DNA of 19,220 nucleotides from assembly GCA_964459305.1 (NCBI GenBank), contig CAYWNA010000258.1, positions 1-19,220 of the forward strand, written 5' to 3'. Numbering within the stretch: the stretch's first letter is position 1; the number at the start of each line of letters is the position of its first letter. The notes below the pieces were generated by a model, which was not told the origin of the DNA, did not search any database, and was given only the letters and a program-made list of their open reading frames with translations. Shown piece by piece: positions 7,278-15,108 of this stretch. The stretch is from CAYWNA01 sp964459305 (GTDB lineage: Bacteria > Planctomycetota > Planctomycetia > Pirellulales > Pirellulaceae). The position numbers and the translations under genes were made by a program.

Positions 7278-8172
7278 AATAGTAAACCGCCAGACCGGCA
7301 TTCTCAATTTCACCAACGAACTCAATCAGGCGATTGCCAAAACCAAAGTCGCCGTCTTCGGGGCCGGTGGCAACGGCGCTGTGCTCGATGTGATGCTGCG
7401 CACAGGCTATCAGCACTTCAGCATTGTTGATTTTGACGTGGTCGAAGCCAGCAATCTGAATCGTCTGCCTTTCACCCCTGACTACATCGGCAAGCCAAAG
7501 GTAGAAGCCTGGCAGGAATATCTTAAGGGCATCAACCCGGCCTGTCAGACGCATATTCTCGATCAGCAGTTAACCCGCAATGACGAGCCCGTTATCACGG
7601 ACATTGTTCAGGCCAGCGATCTTGTGATTCTCAATACCAGTGATTTTGAGGCCAATTTTGTCATTGCCAGGGTGGCCTATCAATTGGGCAAGCGCATGGT
7701 TGCCGGGCCTGGCACGGCAAATTGTTGGGTCGTCACAACATTTACTCATAAGCAGGGCATTTCGCTGGAGTCTGTTGGCGGTTTCGGCACGGAACATCAG
7801 GACGTCAAAGACGTAGACTATGAGGCGGCATTGCCCAAATACGCGAAAATCAATTTGTTTCCCGGCCGTCAAGAGCGCCTGTATCCGGAGGTTCTCGATC
7901 AGATTCGAGCGACACAGATCGCACCACGTTCCTGCAAGATGTTCGTATCTCTGGTGAATGCCGCCCAGACCTGGGAAGCCGTCAAGAATACGGCCGTCCT
8001 CAATGGCATCGATCTGCTTAACACGCGTGTTATTGAGTTTCCTGTACTGCAGATGTTTGACCCATTTCGTGGCAGTTCGTTCTTCTGGAATGCCGAGACC
8101 GGACAGATCGGGATTCCAAACTGGCTAACAGATGATGTGGCGTGGCATGAGCCCGATGGTAGTGGAGCATAA
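7264..8172 (+). CDS. ThiF/MoeB/E1-like adenylating enzyme, second copy
   Basis: The ATG at 7264 gives 302 residues beginning MIWDEIVNRQTGIL, which aligns with WDQLVDRQSGLL of the first copy, so the two are paralogues. The P-loop-like VFGAGGNG is at 31-38, IVDFDVVEASNLNR at 54-67 supplies the Asp, Asn and Arg of the ATP site, K79 is in GKPKVEA, and D127 (LNTSDFEAN) is the likely Mg ligand. There is no CxxC zinc pair. Cys occurs singly (NPAC, TANC, PRSC), so no catalytic Cys can be named. The C-terminal region (about 160-302, with GGFGTEHQDVKDVDYEAAL) is not recognised. Adenylation chemistry looks possible; the acceptor is unknown. An upstream in-frame TTG at 7195 was rejected because the candidate promoter places it at the edge of the transcript. 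Confidence 0.85.
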   Translation: MIWDEIVNRQTGILNFTNELNQAIAKTKVAVFGAGGNGAVLDVMLRTGYQHFSIVDFDVVEASNLNRLPFTPDYIGKPKVEAWQEYLKGINPACQTHILDQQLTRNDEPVITDIVQASDLVILNTSDFEANFVIARVAYQLGKRMVAGPGTANCWVVTTFTHKQGISLESVGGFGTEHQDVKDVDYEAALPKYAKINLFPGRQERLYPEVLDQIRATQIAPRSCKMFVSLVNAAQTWEAVKNTAVLNGIDLLNTRVIEFPVLQMFDPFRGSSFFWNAETGQIGIPNWLTDDVAWHEPDGSGA

Positions 8173-8264
8173 CCTGCCCACACAGCAATGTAGAACCGGT
8201 TCGTAATCCGCTCCGGACAGAATGCGATCCTGCCCTACCAGGGAAATCCCTCCTGTCGATCACC

Positions 8265-9101
8265 CTAGTCTGCGCGCGTGCTTCCTCTCAACTGCCCGCT
8301 TGCTACGAAGATACCTACCGCTCCCCATGCCAAAGGGTCGTCGACGGCCCCATAAATCTCGTCGAGAAGTGCCTGCGCTTTCGTGCGTAGCGACGGATCA
8401 ATCTGTTCCAGTTTGAAGCTGGTGGTAATGTCCAAAAACGGCTTCAGCCCCAGTTGGTCCGAGGTCAGCGCGGTCACGCTCGTTTGCACATTCGTCAGGC
8501 GGGCCTGTTTGAACAACAAGCCGAGCTTCCGCCCGATATGTCGATCGCCTCCCTTCTCTTTCTGCCCTTCGACGGCCAAGTGAGTGAACTCTTGAAAAGA
8601 ACTTTCGCGTGGAACAAAGGTCAGCCAACTGTCGTCGACGTCGAGCACGCAGAGCGTTCCTCCCGGTTTCAACACGCGGCAGATATTGTCCAAGGCGAGG
8701 ATCGGCTCGCGCAAATGCTGGAACAAGAATCGCGAATAGACGAAATCGAATTGGCCAAGCGCCGCATCAAGCGAGTACACGTCGCCGCAATGGAACTGCA
8801 GATTGTGAACGCCGGTCGCTTCTTGCCGACACCGAGCCGTGGCAATCATTTGCTCGCTCAGGTCGACGCCCACAACTTCCCCATCCTCAACGAACTCGGC
8901 GAGCGCGCACGAGATAGTCCCCGGACCACAAGCCAGATCCAGCACCCGCATTCCGGGCCGCAAACCAGCCTTCACCCAGATTTCCCGCTCGACCTCCTGC
9001 GCTGCGGCGCCTTGTCGTTCCAATCGTGATAGTTCACGGTCGTTAGCCGAGAAGGTCCCGAAATCGTAAGAGCCTGCACTTTCGTTCACGCAAGAGTTCA
9101 T
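8265..9101 (-). CDS. Class I SAM-dependent methyltransferase, coupled to the acyltransferase
   Basis: Starting at the ATG whose first base is 9101, the protein has 278 residues (MNSCVNESAGSYDFG). The SAM-binding motif VLDLACGPGTIS is at about 53-64, the ribose-binding Asp is D80 (VVGVDLSEQM), then GDVYSL, FDFVYSRFLFQHL and the post-motif RVLKPGGTL. The region after about 155 (DSWLTFVPRESSFQEF and a helical tail ending GAVGIFVASGQ) is a long C-terminal extension like that of UbiE-related lipid or small-molecule methyltransferases. The ATG overlaps the TGA of the acyltransferase gene (9098-9101), with GGAGGT six bases before it, so its synthesis depends on the upstream gene. It could methylate the acylated product or a precursor; the substrate is not readable from sequence. 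Confidence 0.9.
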   Translation of the reverse strand: MNSCVNESAGSYDFGTFSANDRELSRLERQGAAAQEVEREIWVKAGLRPGMRVLDLACGPGTISCALAEFVEDGEVVGVDLSEQMIATARCRQEATGVHNLQFHCGDVYSLDAALGQFDFVYSRFLFQHLREPILALDNICRVLKPGGTLCVLDVDDSWLTFVPRESSFQEFTHLAVEGQKEKGGDRHIGRKLGLLFKQARLTNVQTSVTALTSDQLGLKPFLDITTSFKLEQIDPSLRTKAQALLDEIYGAVDDPLAWGAVGIFVASGQLRGSTRAD

Positions 9102-10297
9102 ATTGCCACCTCCAATTCGCGTTCTAGCGTTTCCAAGTCGGCTTCCATTGCCGCCACCCCGCGGATGTCGCACGGGCCCGTCGTGTGCATCGTTTCGTCC
9201 TGGCTCCGGACGCGGGAACTCAGCCGTTTCGCTACGTGGGTGATCAGCTTCAGGGCGGTGTCGGTGGAACGCTGGGCAATCCGGGTCAGCACCTGCGGCG
9301 AGACCATCAGTACCAACATCGGCGATTTCGCCCGAATTTCGTCAAAGCGGTGTTTCGCGTCGAGGAAACTAAGTTCGCCAAACACCTCGCCGGGGCCCAA
9401 AGGTTCAGCGCAGGAAGAGTCCGACGCCGTACGCCGTTCCGCGGTGCCCGAGAGGACAATAAACAACTCATCGCCCGTGTCGCCGTGCCGCAGGATCCGG
9501 TCGCCTTCACGGCATTCCAACACAGTTCCGCCCCTGGCAATCTCTTCGGTTTCCTCAGCGGCAAGGCCAGCAAGAAGCCCTCGATCGCTCAACGCGAAAC
9601 GACTCCGAAATGCCGTGATGAACCGCTCCGGATCAAGTTGTTCGTGCATCAGTCCGAGTCGGTCGGGAAATTCGGCGGTGAACCACCGCGCGGTCTCGTC
9701 CGATTGCTGCATCTTCCGTGCGAGGGAGGCACAAGGAGACCGAACGGCTCTGAGATAGTCGACGTCTTCTACCACCATCACCATCGGCACCCGGAAGCCG
9801 ACCTCGTCGTTGACAAAATTCTTCGTGTATCGCTTCATGCCTATGTGCGAATAGAGCGGTACGAGGCTGGGAGCGACCTGGGCGAAGACAAACCGTCCGC
9901 CGAGATCACAGAAGATCCGATAGGCGGCCCGAATGATCCTGGACGTGAGTGTCGTTCCGCGAAATTTCGGGGCGACCATGAAGAAGGTACAGAAGATCCA
10001 GGATTCCGCACCGTAGTACTCGAAACGGTCCAAGCCGTACCACTGCCGCCAGTGCTGCGGCACATCGCCGCCCGGCCAGCGGTTCAGTCGCACTGTTCCC
10101 ACGATATGCCCACCGCGCCGGGCATAGACGAGGATGGCATCCTCATCGAACTCGTCGGTCAACATCTCACGCCGGTGATCTGCCGAGCGCGGTCGTTTGC
10201 CTTGTTCCACGACGTAGGTCTGGTAGCGGAAGTGACGGATCTCGTCACGTTCTTCCTCGGATTGTGCAATCAGCACATCGTTGCCGGACTTGAGCAT
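9098..10297 (-). CDS. N-acyl amino acid synthase-like acyltransferase fused to a cNMP-binding-type domain
   Basis: The protein has 399 residues. Residues 1-185 have the GNAT/autoinducer-synthase fold of FeeM-type N-acyl amino acid synthases. RHFRYQTYVVEQGK (21-34) and LTDEFDEDA (46-54) resemble the Arg and E-x-D-x-FD region of LuxI-like enzymes. GGHIVGTVRLNR (62-73) and MVAPKFRG (107-114) follow, the latter at the acyl-carrier-binding strand. Such enzymes transfer an acyl group from acyl-ACP to an amine. Residues about 235-360 form a cyclic-nucleotide-type beta-roll (VFGELSFLDA at 305-314). R317 aligns with the phosphate-binding Arg of CRP, but the next residue is Phe instead of Ser/Thr, so ligand binding is uncertain. 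A Glu/Leu-rich tail ends the chain. GGAAAG precedes the ATG. It is divergent from the E1-KASIII gene and coupled to the methyltransferase. The general fold is fairly sure, the exact substrate is not. Confidence 0.78.
   Translation of the reverse strand: MLKSGNDVLIAQSEEERDEIRHFRYQTYVVEQGKRPRSADHRREMLTDEFDEDAILVYARRGGHIVGTVRLNRWPGGDVPQHWRQWYGLDRFEYYGAESWIFCTFFMVAPKFRGTTLTSRIIRAAYRIFCDLGGRFVFAQVAPSLVPLYSHIGMKRYTKNFVNDEVGFRVPMVMVVEDVDYLRAVRSPCASLARKMQQSDETARWFTAEFPDRLGLMHEQLDPERFITAFRSRFALSDRGLLAGLAAEETEEIARGGTVLECREGDRILRHGDTGDELFIVLSGTAERRTASDSSCAEPLGPGEVFGELSFLDAKHRFDEIRAKSPMLVLMVSPQVLTRIAQRSTDTALKLITHVAKRLSSRVRSQDETMHTTGPCDIRGVAAMEADLETLERELEVAI
9108..9113 (-). promoter_or_regulatory. Ribosome binding site inside the acyltransferase 3' end
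   Basis: GGAGGT on the minus strand precedes the methyltransferase ATG by six bases and lies within the last codons of the upstream gene. Together with the ATGA stop-start overlap it decides the start at 9101 over the longer frame beginning at 9173. Confidence 0.65.
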
Positions 10298-10609
10298 TGG
10301 CGCTTTCCAGAGTCAGTGCGAGAAGAATCAATGGTCGGGCGAGTCAGACACGGAACCGCGCGCTGGAACGACTCGCTAGTCAAGCGTAGGTGGTGGCAAA
10401 CGCGCCATGCTCTGGCGTTGCTATAAAAAAGATGGCAATTCGGGACGATGGAAAGGGATAGGAGCGGATGAAGGAATCGCAGCAACAGAACGGATTGCAG
10501 AAGTAAGAACGGTGAGGATGCCGCGCCCGCCGGAGGACGAATTTGACAAGCGGGCAAGCGAAACCAATCCTTTGCCAATGGCATTCGGACAAACGCGACA
10601 GGAAACGCA
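10298..10609. other. Divergent gap between the acyltransferase and E1-KASIII genes
   Basis: The 312 bases separate two outward-facing genes and should hold both promoters. A plus-strand TTGACA is at 10543-10548. A TATAAA at 10422-10427 has no matching -35 box at the right distance. No clear minus-strand pair was found. A 12-codon frame at 10468-10506 is noted but not called. No long palindrome typical of a dedicated operator is visible. Confidence 0.45.
10543..10571 (+). promoter_or_regulatory. Candidate promoter for the E1-KASIII gene
   Basis: A perfect TTGACA (10543-10548) is followed after 17 bases by AATCCT, only three of six matches to TATAAT. Transcription would start near 10579, about 30 bases before the ATG, and AGGAA lies six bases before the start codon. 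The poor -10 box suggests an activator or a different sigma factor if the site is real. Confidence 0.25.
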
Positions 10610-13600
10610 ATGAGCAGCCACCGCTACTTAGATCTCTATCGCGCGATGCTCACCGCGCGGCAGATCGATCAGGTGGAAATGGAACTTACGAACCGCGGGG
10701 AGGCGTTCTTCCATGTTTCCGGCGCGGGCCATGAGGCGTCCGTCGCGCTGATTTTGCATCTGACCGACGACGACTATCTGCACTGCCACTATCGTGACAA
10801 GGCGCTGCTGTTGGCGCGGGGTGTTTCTGCACGCGACTTCTTCGACAGCCTGTATTGCAAGCGTACATCACACTCGCGCGGTCGCCAGATGAGTGCCCAC
10901 ATGTCGGACCGGGCGCTGAATGTCTTGAGCATCGTCGGGCCGGTTGGAAACAGCGCACTACAAGCGGTTGGCGTAGCTGCCGCGATTCGCGAACAGGCGA
11001 GTCAACCGATCGTTCTGTGCTCGGTTGGTGACGGAACGACGCAGGAAGGAGAGTTCTTGGAGGCCATTGCCGAGGCTGTTCGCAGCCAACTTCCCGTGCT
11101 GTTCTTCGTCGAGAACAACCGTTGGGCCATCTCGACACGCACAGATGAGCGGACGTTCTTTTCAACTCCTTACGGCGAACAAGACGTCTTCTACGGCGTG
11201 CCAATCCAGCGAATCGACGGGCGCGATGTGTCAGCGGCTGACGAGAGGATCGGCCCAATCATTCGCGAAATGCGGCAGTCGCGAGGGCCGGCGATTGTGG
11301 TGTTTGACGTCGACCGATTAACCAGCCACACAAACGCCGACGATCAAACGATCTACCGAGATGAAGCCGATATCGCCAGGGCCCAAGCGACGGGCGATCC
11401 GATTCCGGTTCTGGAACAACGTCTGCTCCGAGACGGTGTGTCCGACTCGCAGCTGCGCGAGATCCGGCAGCAGGTGAAGGACGCGGTGGCCCGGGCGGAG
11501 GAAGAGTCAGCACGGGGCCCGGAACCCAAATCGTGGGCGACGGCCAAACGCCCCTTGCCGCTCGATTTGACCGATGCGGCGAGCGAGATACGTGTGGACG
11601 GCGGCGAGCTTGTCATGCGCGATGCCATTCGTGAAGTGCTCCGCTGGCACCTGATTCACGACCCGCTAGTTACACTTTGGGGTCAGGACATTGACGACCC
11701 GAAAGGTGATGTCTTCGGCGTTACCAAAGGCCTGGGAACGGAGTTTGGGCACCGCGTCAAGAATTCACCGCTCTCGGAATCAACGATCGCCGGAGTGTCG
11801 ATCGGTCGAGCCTTGGCTGGGCAACGACCGGTTGCATTTATTCAGTTCGCGGACTTCTTGCCGATCGCCTACAACCAGATTGCCTCCGAGTTGGGTAGTC
11901 TCCATTGGCGAACCGATGGCAAATGGCCGGCACCGGTCATCATCATGGTTCCGTGTGGCGGCTACCGTCCCGGCTTGGGGCCGTTCCACGCACAGTCACT
12001 CGAATCGGCCATAGCCCACACGCCAGGCATCGACGTCTTCATGCCATCAACGGCCGCCGATGCGGCAGGCTTGCTGAACGCCGCTTTCCAATCCGAGCGT
12101 CCGACAGTGTTCTTCTACCCGAAAAGCTGTCTCAATGATACCGAGAACACTACTCGTGGTGTCGAACGTCAACTCGTGCCAATCGGTCGAGCACGAAGAG
12201 TCTGCAGCGGGCAGGATATTACCTTCTTGGCATGGGGGAATACAGTCCGGTTGTGCCAACGTGCGGCGGATGCGTTAGAAAAGGCAGGCTTCGGAGCGGA
12301 GCTGATCGACTTGCGCTGTCTTTCGCCCTGGGACGAAGGCATGGTGACCGCTTCCGTTTCCAAGACCGGACGGTTGATCGTTGTCCATGAGGACAACCGT
12401 ACGTGTGGCTTCGGCGCCGAGGTTGTTGCCACGATCACCGAAAGACTCCACAAGCCAGTTGATATGCGGCGTGTTACGCGGCCAGACACCTATGTCCCCT
12501 GTAACTTCGCCAATCAGATCGAAATCCTGCCTTCCTTCAAATCGATCCTGGCCGCGGCGGCGGATATGCTCGATCTGGAGTTGTACTGGCAACAACGGGC
12601 GAAGCCAATGGACGGCGAAGCGCTGATCGAGGCAATCGGGTCGGGGCCTTCCGACGAAACCGTACTGGTTGTGGAACTCTTCGTAACACCGGGTGACTCG
12701 ATCGAGCGAGGCGACATCGTTGCGGCACTGGAAGCGACGAAGAGCGTATTCGAGTTGACTTCGCCGGTAAGCGGCGTGTTGGAAGAAGTCTTGGTCGAGG
12801 AAGGAGACACGATCGCAGTCGGCGCGCCAATGTTGCGTGTGAAAACCTGCGTGGCCAACACACGGCCGAAGCCGATTTTGCAGGAGGACCCCGGGAGGCC
12901 TGTGTTTCTGCGTCGAAGCGTTCCTTCCGCGTCTCAACCGATCCGTCGCACGGAAGCGAGCAACCACTCGGAACGCCAGGCCAGCCAAGTCGGGGTGGGT
13001 GCGATCTGCACCGCCCTGGGGGGACTGTCGTTAAGCAATGAAGAACTGCTGTCGAATGGTGTTGGAGGCGATGGAGTTGCGGGACCTCGAATGACTTCCG
13101 ACGACATCACACGCCGAACCGGTATCGAACGACGTTGCTGGGTGTTGCCCGGCGAAGACGCAGTGGGATTGGCCGCGGCAGCATGCGAACGGGCTCTGGA
13201 AACGGAGCGATTGACGCCCGCCGAACTCGACCTCGTGATCTGCTGCACGACGAGTCCGACTTCCGTGACGCCATCCATGGCCTGTCGAGTGCTGGGACGT
13301 TTGTGCCGCGGCGCGCATAGCAGTACGGCGCAAGCCTACGACGTCAACGCCGCATGTTCTGGCTATTTGTACGCGTTGCAGGCAGGTTACGACTTCCTGC
13401 AGAGTCAGCCCGGTGCGCGCGCGCTGCTCGTCACGTCCGAAGTGTTGTCACCTCTGTTGGATCCGAAAGACCTCGACACCGCAATTCTGTTCGGCGATGC
13501 TGCTTCAGCGACCATACTCTACGGCCAACACCACGCGGACAGGTCCCGTGGCCGCCTCCGCCGCCCAACCTTGTCTTCGATGAGTGACCCCGATGAGTCG

Positions 13601-13960
13601 CTTCTGGTCCCGCTCTTGCATGACGGTTACATTCACATGAAGGGCAGGAAGGTCTTCCGCGAGGCCGTCCGCGCGATGATGTCGAGCTTGACTCAGGCCT
13701 GCCGGCGAGAGGAGATATCGATCGATGATCTTCGCATGATCGTGCCCCATCAGGCGAACCAGCGGATCATTGATGCGATCAAAAGCCGTGTCGCAGTTGA
13801 TGTATTCAGTAACATCCGTCAACACGGGAACACTTCTTCTTCCAGCATTCCGCTCTGCCTTGAAGAAGTGCTGCCGGCACTTCAAGAGGGCGATCGCCTG
13901 GGACTATGTGCTTTCGGTGGAGGATTCACACACGGCGCTGCGATCGTCGAAGCGCTGTAG
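10610..13960 (+). CDS. Fusion of 2-oxo acid dehydrogenase E1-alpha, E1-beta, lipoyl domain and KASIII
   Basis: One 1116-residue chain. Residues 1-315 are E1-alpha: GRQMSAHM (91-98) matches the active-site loop, and GDG (140-142) with NN (169-170) is the thiamine diphosphate motif. Residues 333-655 are E1-beta: NSPLSES holds E390, which should activate the cofactor, and GPFHAQSLE (457-465) carries H460. Residues 668-745 form a lipoyl domain with the modified Lys at K711 (EATKSVFEL). A Pro/Arg/Ser-rich linker (about 747-792) leads to KASIII (793-1116) with C916 (NAACSGY), H1047 (VPHQAN) and N1074 (HGNTSSS), the full FabH triad. Decarboxylation of a 2-oxo acid, capture on lipoyl-Lys and condensation with malonyl-ACP are inferred. 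There is no E2 acyltransferase or E3. All catalytic residues are present, so it looks functional. AGGAA precedes the ATG; the gene is divergent from the acyltransferase. Confidence 0.93.
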   Translation: MSSHRYLDLYRAMLTARQIDQVEMELTNRGEAFFHVSGAGHEASVALILHLTDDDYLHCHYRDKALLLARGVSARDFFDSLYCKRTSHSRGRQMSAHMSDRALNVLSIVGPVGNSALQAVGVAAAIREQASQPIVLCSVGDGTTQEGEFLEAIAEAVRSQLPVLFFVENNRWAISTRTDERTFFSTPYGEQDVFYGVPIQRIDGRDVSAADERIGPIIREMRQSRGPAIVVFDVDRLTSHTNADDQTIYRDEADIARAQATGDPIPVLEQRLLRDGVSDSQLREIRQQVKDAVARAEEESARGPEPKSWATAKRPLPLDLTDAASEIRVDGGELVMRDAIREVLRWHLIHDPLVTLWGQDIDDPKGDVFGVTKGLGTEFGHRVKNSPLSESTIAGVSIGRALAGQRPVAFIQFADFLPIAYNQIASELGSLHWRTDGKWPAPVIIMVPCGGYRPGLGPFHAQSLESAIAHTPGIDVFMPSTAADAAGLLNAAFQSERPTVFFYPKSCLNDTENTTRGVERQLVPIGRARRVCSGQDITFLAWGNTVRLCQRAADALEKAGFGAELIDLRCLSPWDEGMVTASVSKTGRLIVVHEDNRTCGFGAEVVATITERLHKPVDMRRVTRPDTYVPCNFANQIEILPSFKSILAAAADMLDLELYWQQRAKPMDGEALIEAIGSGPSDETVLVVELFVTPGDSIERGDIVAALEATKSVFELTSPVSGVLEEVLVEEGDTIAVGAPMLRVKTCVANTRPKPILQEDPGRPVFLRRSVPSASQPIRRTEASNHSERQASQVGVGAICTALGGLSLSNEELLSNGVGGDGVAGPRMTSDDITRRTGIERRCWVLPGEDAVGLAAAACERALETERLTPAELDLVICCTTSPTSVTPSMACRVLGRLCRGAHSSTAQAYDVNAACSGYLYALQAGYDFLQSQPGARALLVTSEVLSPLLDPKDLDTAILFGDAASATILYGQHHADRSRGRLRRPTLSSMSDPDESLLVPLLHDGYIHMKGRKVFREAVRAMMSSLTQACRREEISIDDLRMIVPHQANQRIIDAIKSRVAVDVFSNIRQHGNTSSSSIPLCLEEVLPALQEGDRLGLCAFGGGFTHGAAIVEAL

Positions 13961-14440
13961 CCGATCTCACCTCGCAACGCCGACGAGCGGCTTTGAGGTC
14001 AGGGCGGCAGCAGACTGCGATTCAGACGTACGCGGCGGTTTCGCGGCGAGCGCGCAGGACGCCGCTGGTGAACGCTTGATGTGGACAGACCCATCGGCAG
14101 GCGGTTCACCCACTCCGGCCCCGGCCTCGCCGGTCGTTCGTTCAGTGGAGGCGCAGGGGCGGCTTGCGTAGTTGGCGGATTCTGCAACTCTCGCAACACC
14201 GACTCCGTCACCATCTTCGACCGGTTTTTCGGAGCGTCAGAGCGCCAGCCAGCGCGCGTTGGTACACATCGACGAATGTCGCCAGCTTAAGGACGGCGCC
14301 TACAAGGAATTGAAGCTAGCTTGGTGTGCTATCGCAAGCGGTTGTAGGCTGGCAGGAGACTCCACGCGTAAGCTAGTGCCATTCGTCACATCGACCGATG
14401 CAGTTAGCAGCTAGAAGATGTTGCACTGATTCGGCGTTGT
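13961..14440. other. Gene-free stretch, possibly holding decayed coding sequence
   Basis: Apart from the hairpin at 13969-13999 I see no convincing gene. A plus-strand frame at 14172-14414 starts at TTG without a ribosome binding site; its middle (ALVHIDECRQLKDGAYKEL) looks helical and could be a gene remnant, but it matches nothing I recognise. On the minus strand this is where the missing 3' end of the adjacent pseudogene would lie, and no continuation is visible. Confidence 0.4.
13969..13999 (+). terminator. Nested hairpin after the E1-KASIII gene
   Basis: ACCTC (13969-13973) pairs with GAGGT (13995-13999), and inside it GCCG (13979-13982) pairs with CGGC (13988-13991). It begins nine bases past the stop codon. 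No T-run follows, so termination is only suggested by position. Confidence 0.3.
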
Positions 14441-14964
14441 TCAATACCGATTGTCCGTCCTCATCTCAAGAAGTCGCCCACGCGAGCCGATAGGGGATTC
14501 ATGTTTCAGTTCATGACTGTTGTGAGGGTCGAAACGCGGTCCGTCCATTTTCAGATCCCAATACACGTGGGGACCCCAATAGATCAGTCCGGACGTCGCG
14601 TTCACCATGTTCGTCAGGACGTAGTCGGTGGCTTCGCAAGCCGCCTGGCGGTACTTCCGCTCCCCGGTGACGGACGACAAACCAACCAATCCTCGTAGAA
14701 GGTATTGTTGGGAGACGAAGTTGCAGATCACATCGTTGTTTGCAGCGACAACGGGCGTCTTTGTCTCGACATCAGTGCCATCCGCGAAAAGCGGAGTTTT
14801 CTTCCCATAGCCGTCGCGGCCGTATTCCAAGACGTTGTCATAGAACGTCACCACGGAATCTCGGTAGTCGTTCGGTGACGCTGCCCACAGCGCACCTTCG
14901 CCCCAAACGGCGCTACAAACACAACGAGACTCCAAGACAACCGTCTGCGGTCAGCAAATACCAT
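14441..14964 (-). pseudogene. Frameshifted and truncated secreted enzyme gene
   Basis: AGGAGG lies eight bases before an ATG at 14964 that opens MVFADRRRLSWSLVVFVAPF, a good signal peptide, but this frame ends at TGA after 38 residues (14848). A second minus frame, open from about 14935 to 14441, carries the mature-type sequence: NDYRDSVVTFYDNVLEYG, then DYVLTNMVNATSGLIYW and HELKHESPI. The shift from the first to the second frame must fall near 14890-14935, probably one lost or gained base around a GGGG run. The second frame then stops shortly after HELKH, where I would expect a much longer catalytic part. The content suggests an alpha-helical barrel, pectate-lyase-like or similar planctomycete hydrolase; this family guess is weak. 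It lies 144 bases downstream of the large hydrolase gene on the same strand. A sequencing error could explain the shift but not the short 3' end. Confidence 0.6.
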
Positions 14965-15108
14965 CCTTACGTCCTCCTGCCGTTCAATTTGCGGTCACAC
15001 TCCGTCTGCCCGTGAGCGCAGAAATAAGTGGAACACGAGTCCATCGTGCCGGGAACGTTTGAAACGTGCGCCACGGTCAATATGCGAAAGTTAACGATTC
15101 ACCGATCC

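Noticed and set aside
5292..8172. ThiF pair as a CBASS-like or bacterial ubiquitin-like defence system
   Set aside because: No CD-NTase, ubiquitin-like protein, E2, JAB protease or effector is present in the window, so this known context is not supported.
9185..10426. 413-codon open frame on the plus strand
   Set aside because: It lies antisense to the acyltransferase/cNMP gene, which has clear domains, a ribosome binding site and coupling; the plus-strand translation has no recognisable motif and arises from GC-rich codon bias.
10468..10506. 12-codon frame MKESQQQNGLQK in the gap before the E1-KASIII gene
   Set aside because: Its AGGAG lies only three bases from the ATG, the predicted promoter is downstream of it, and it does not overlap or abut a gene.
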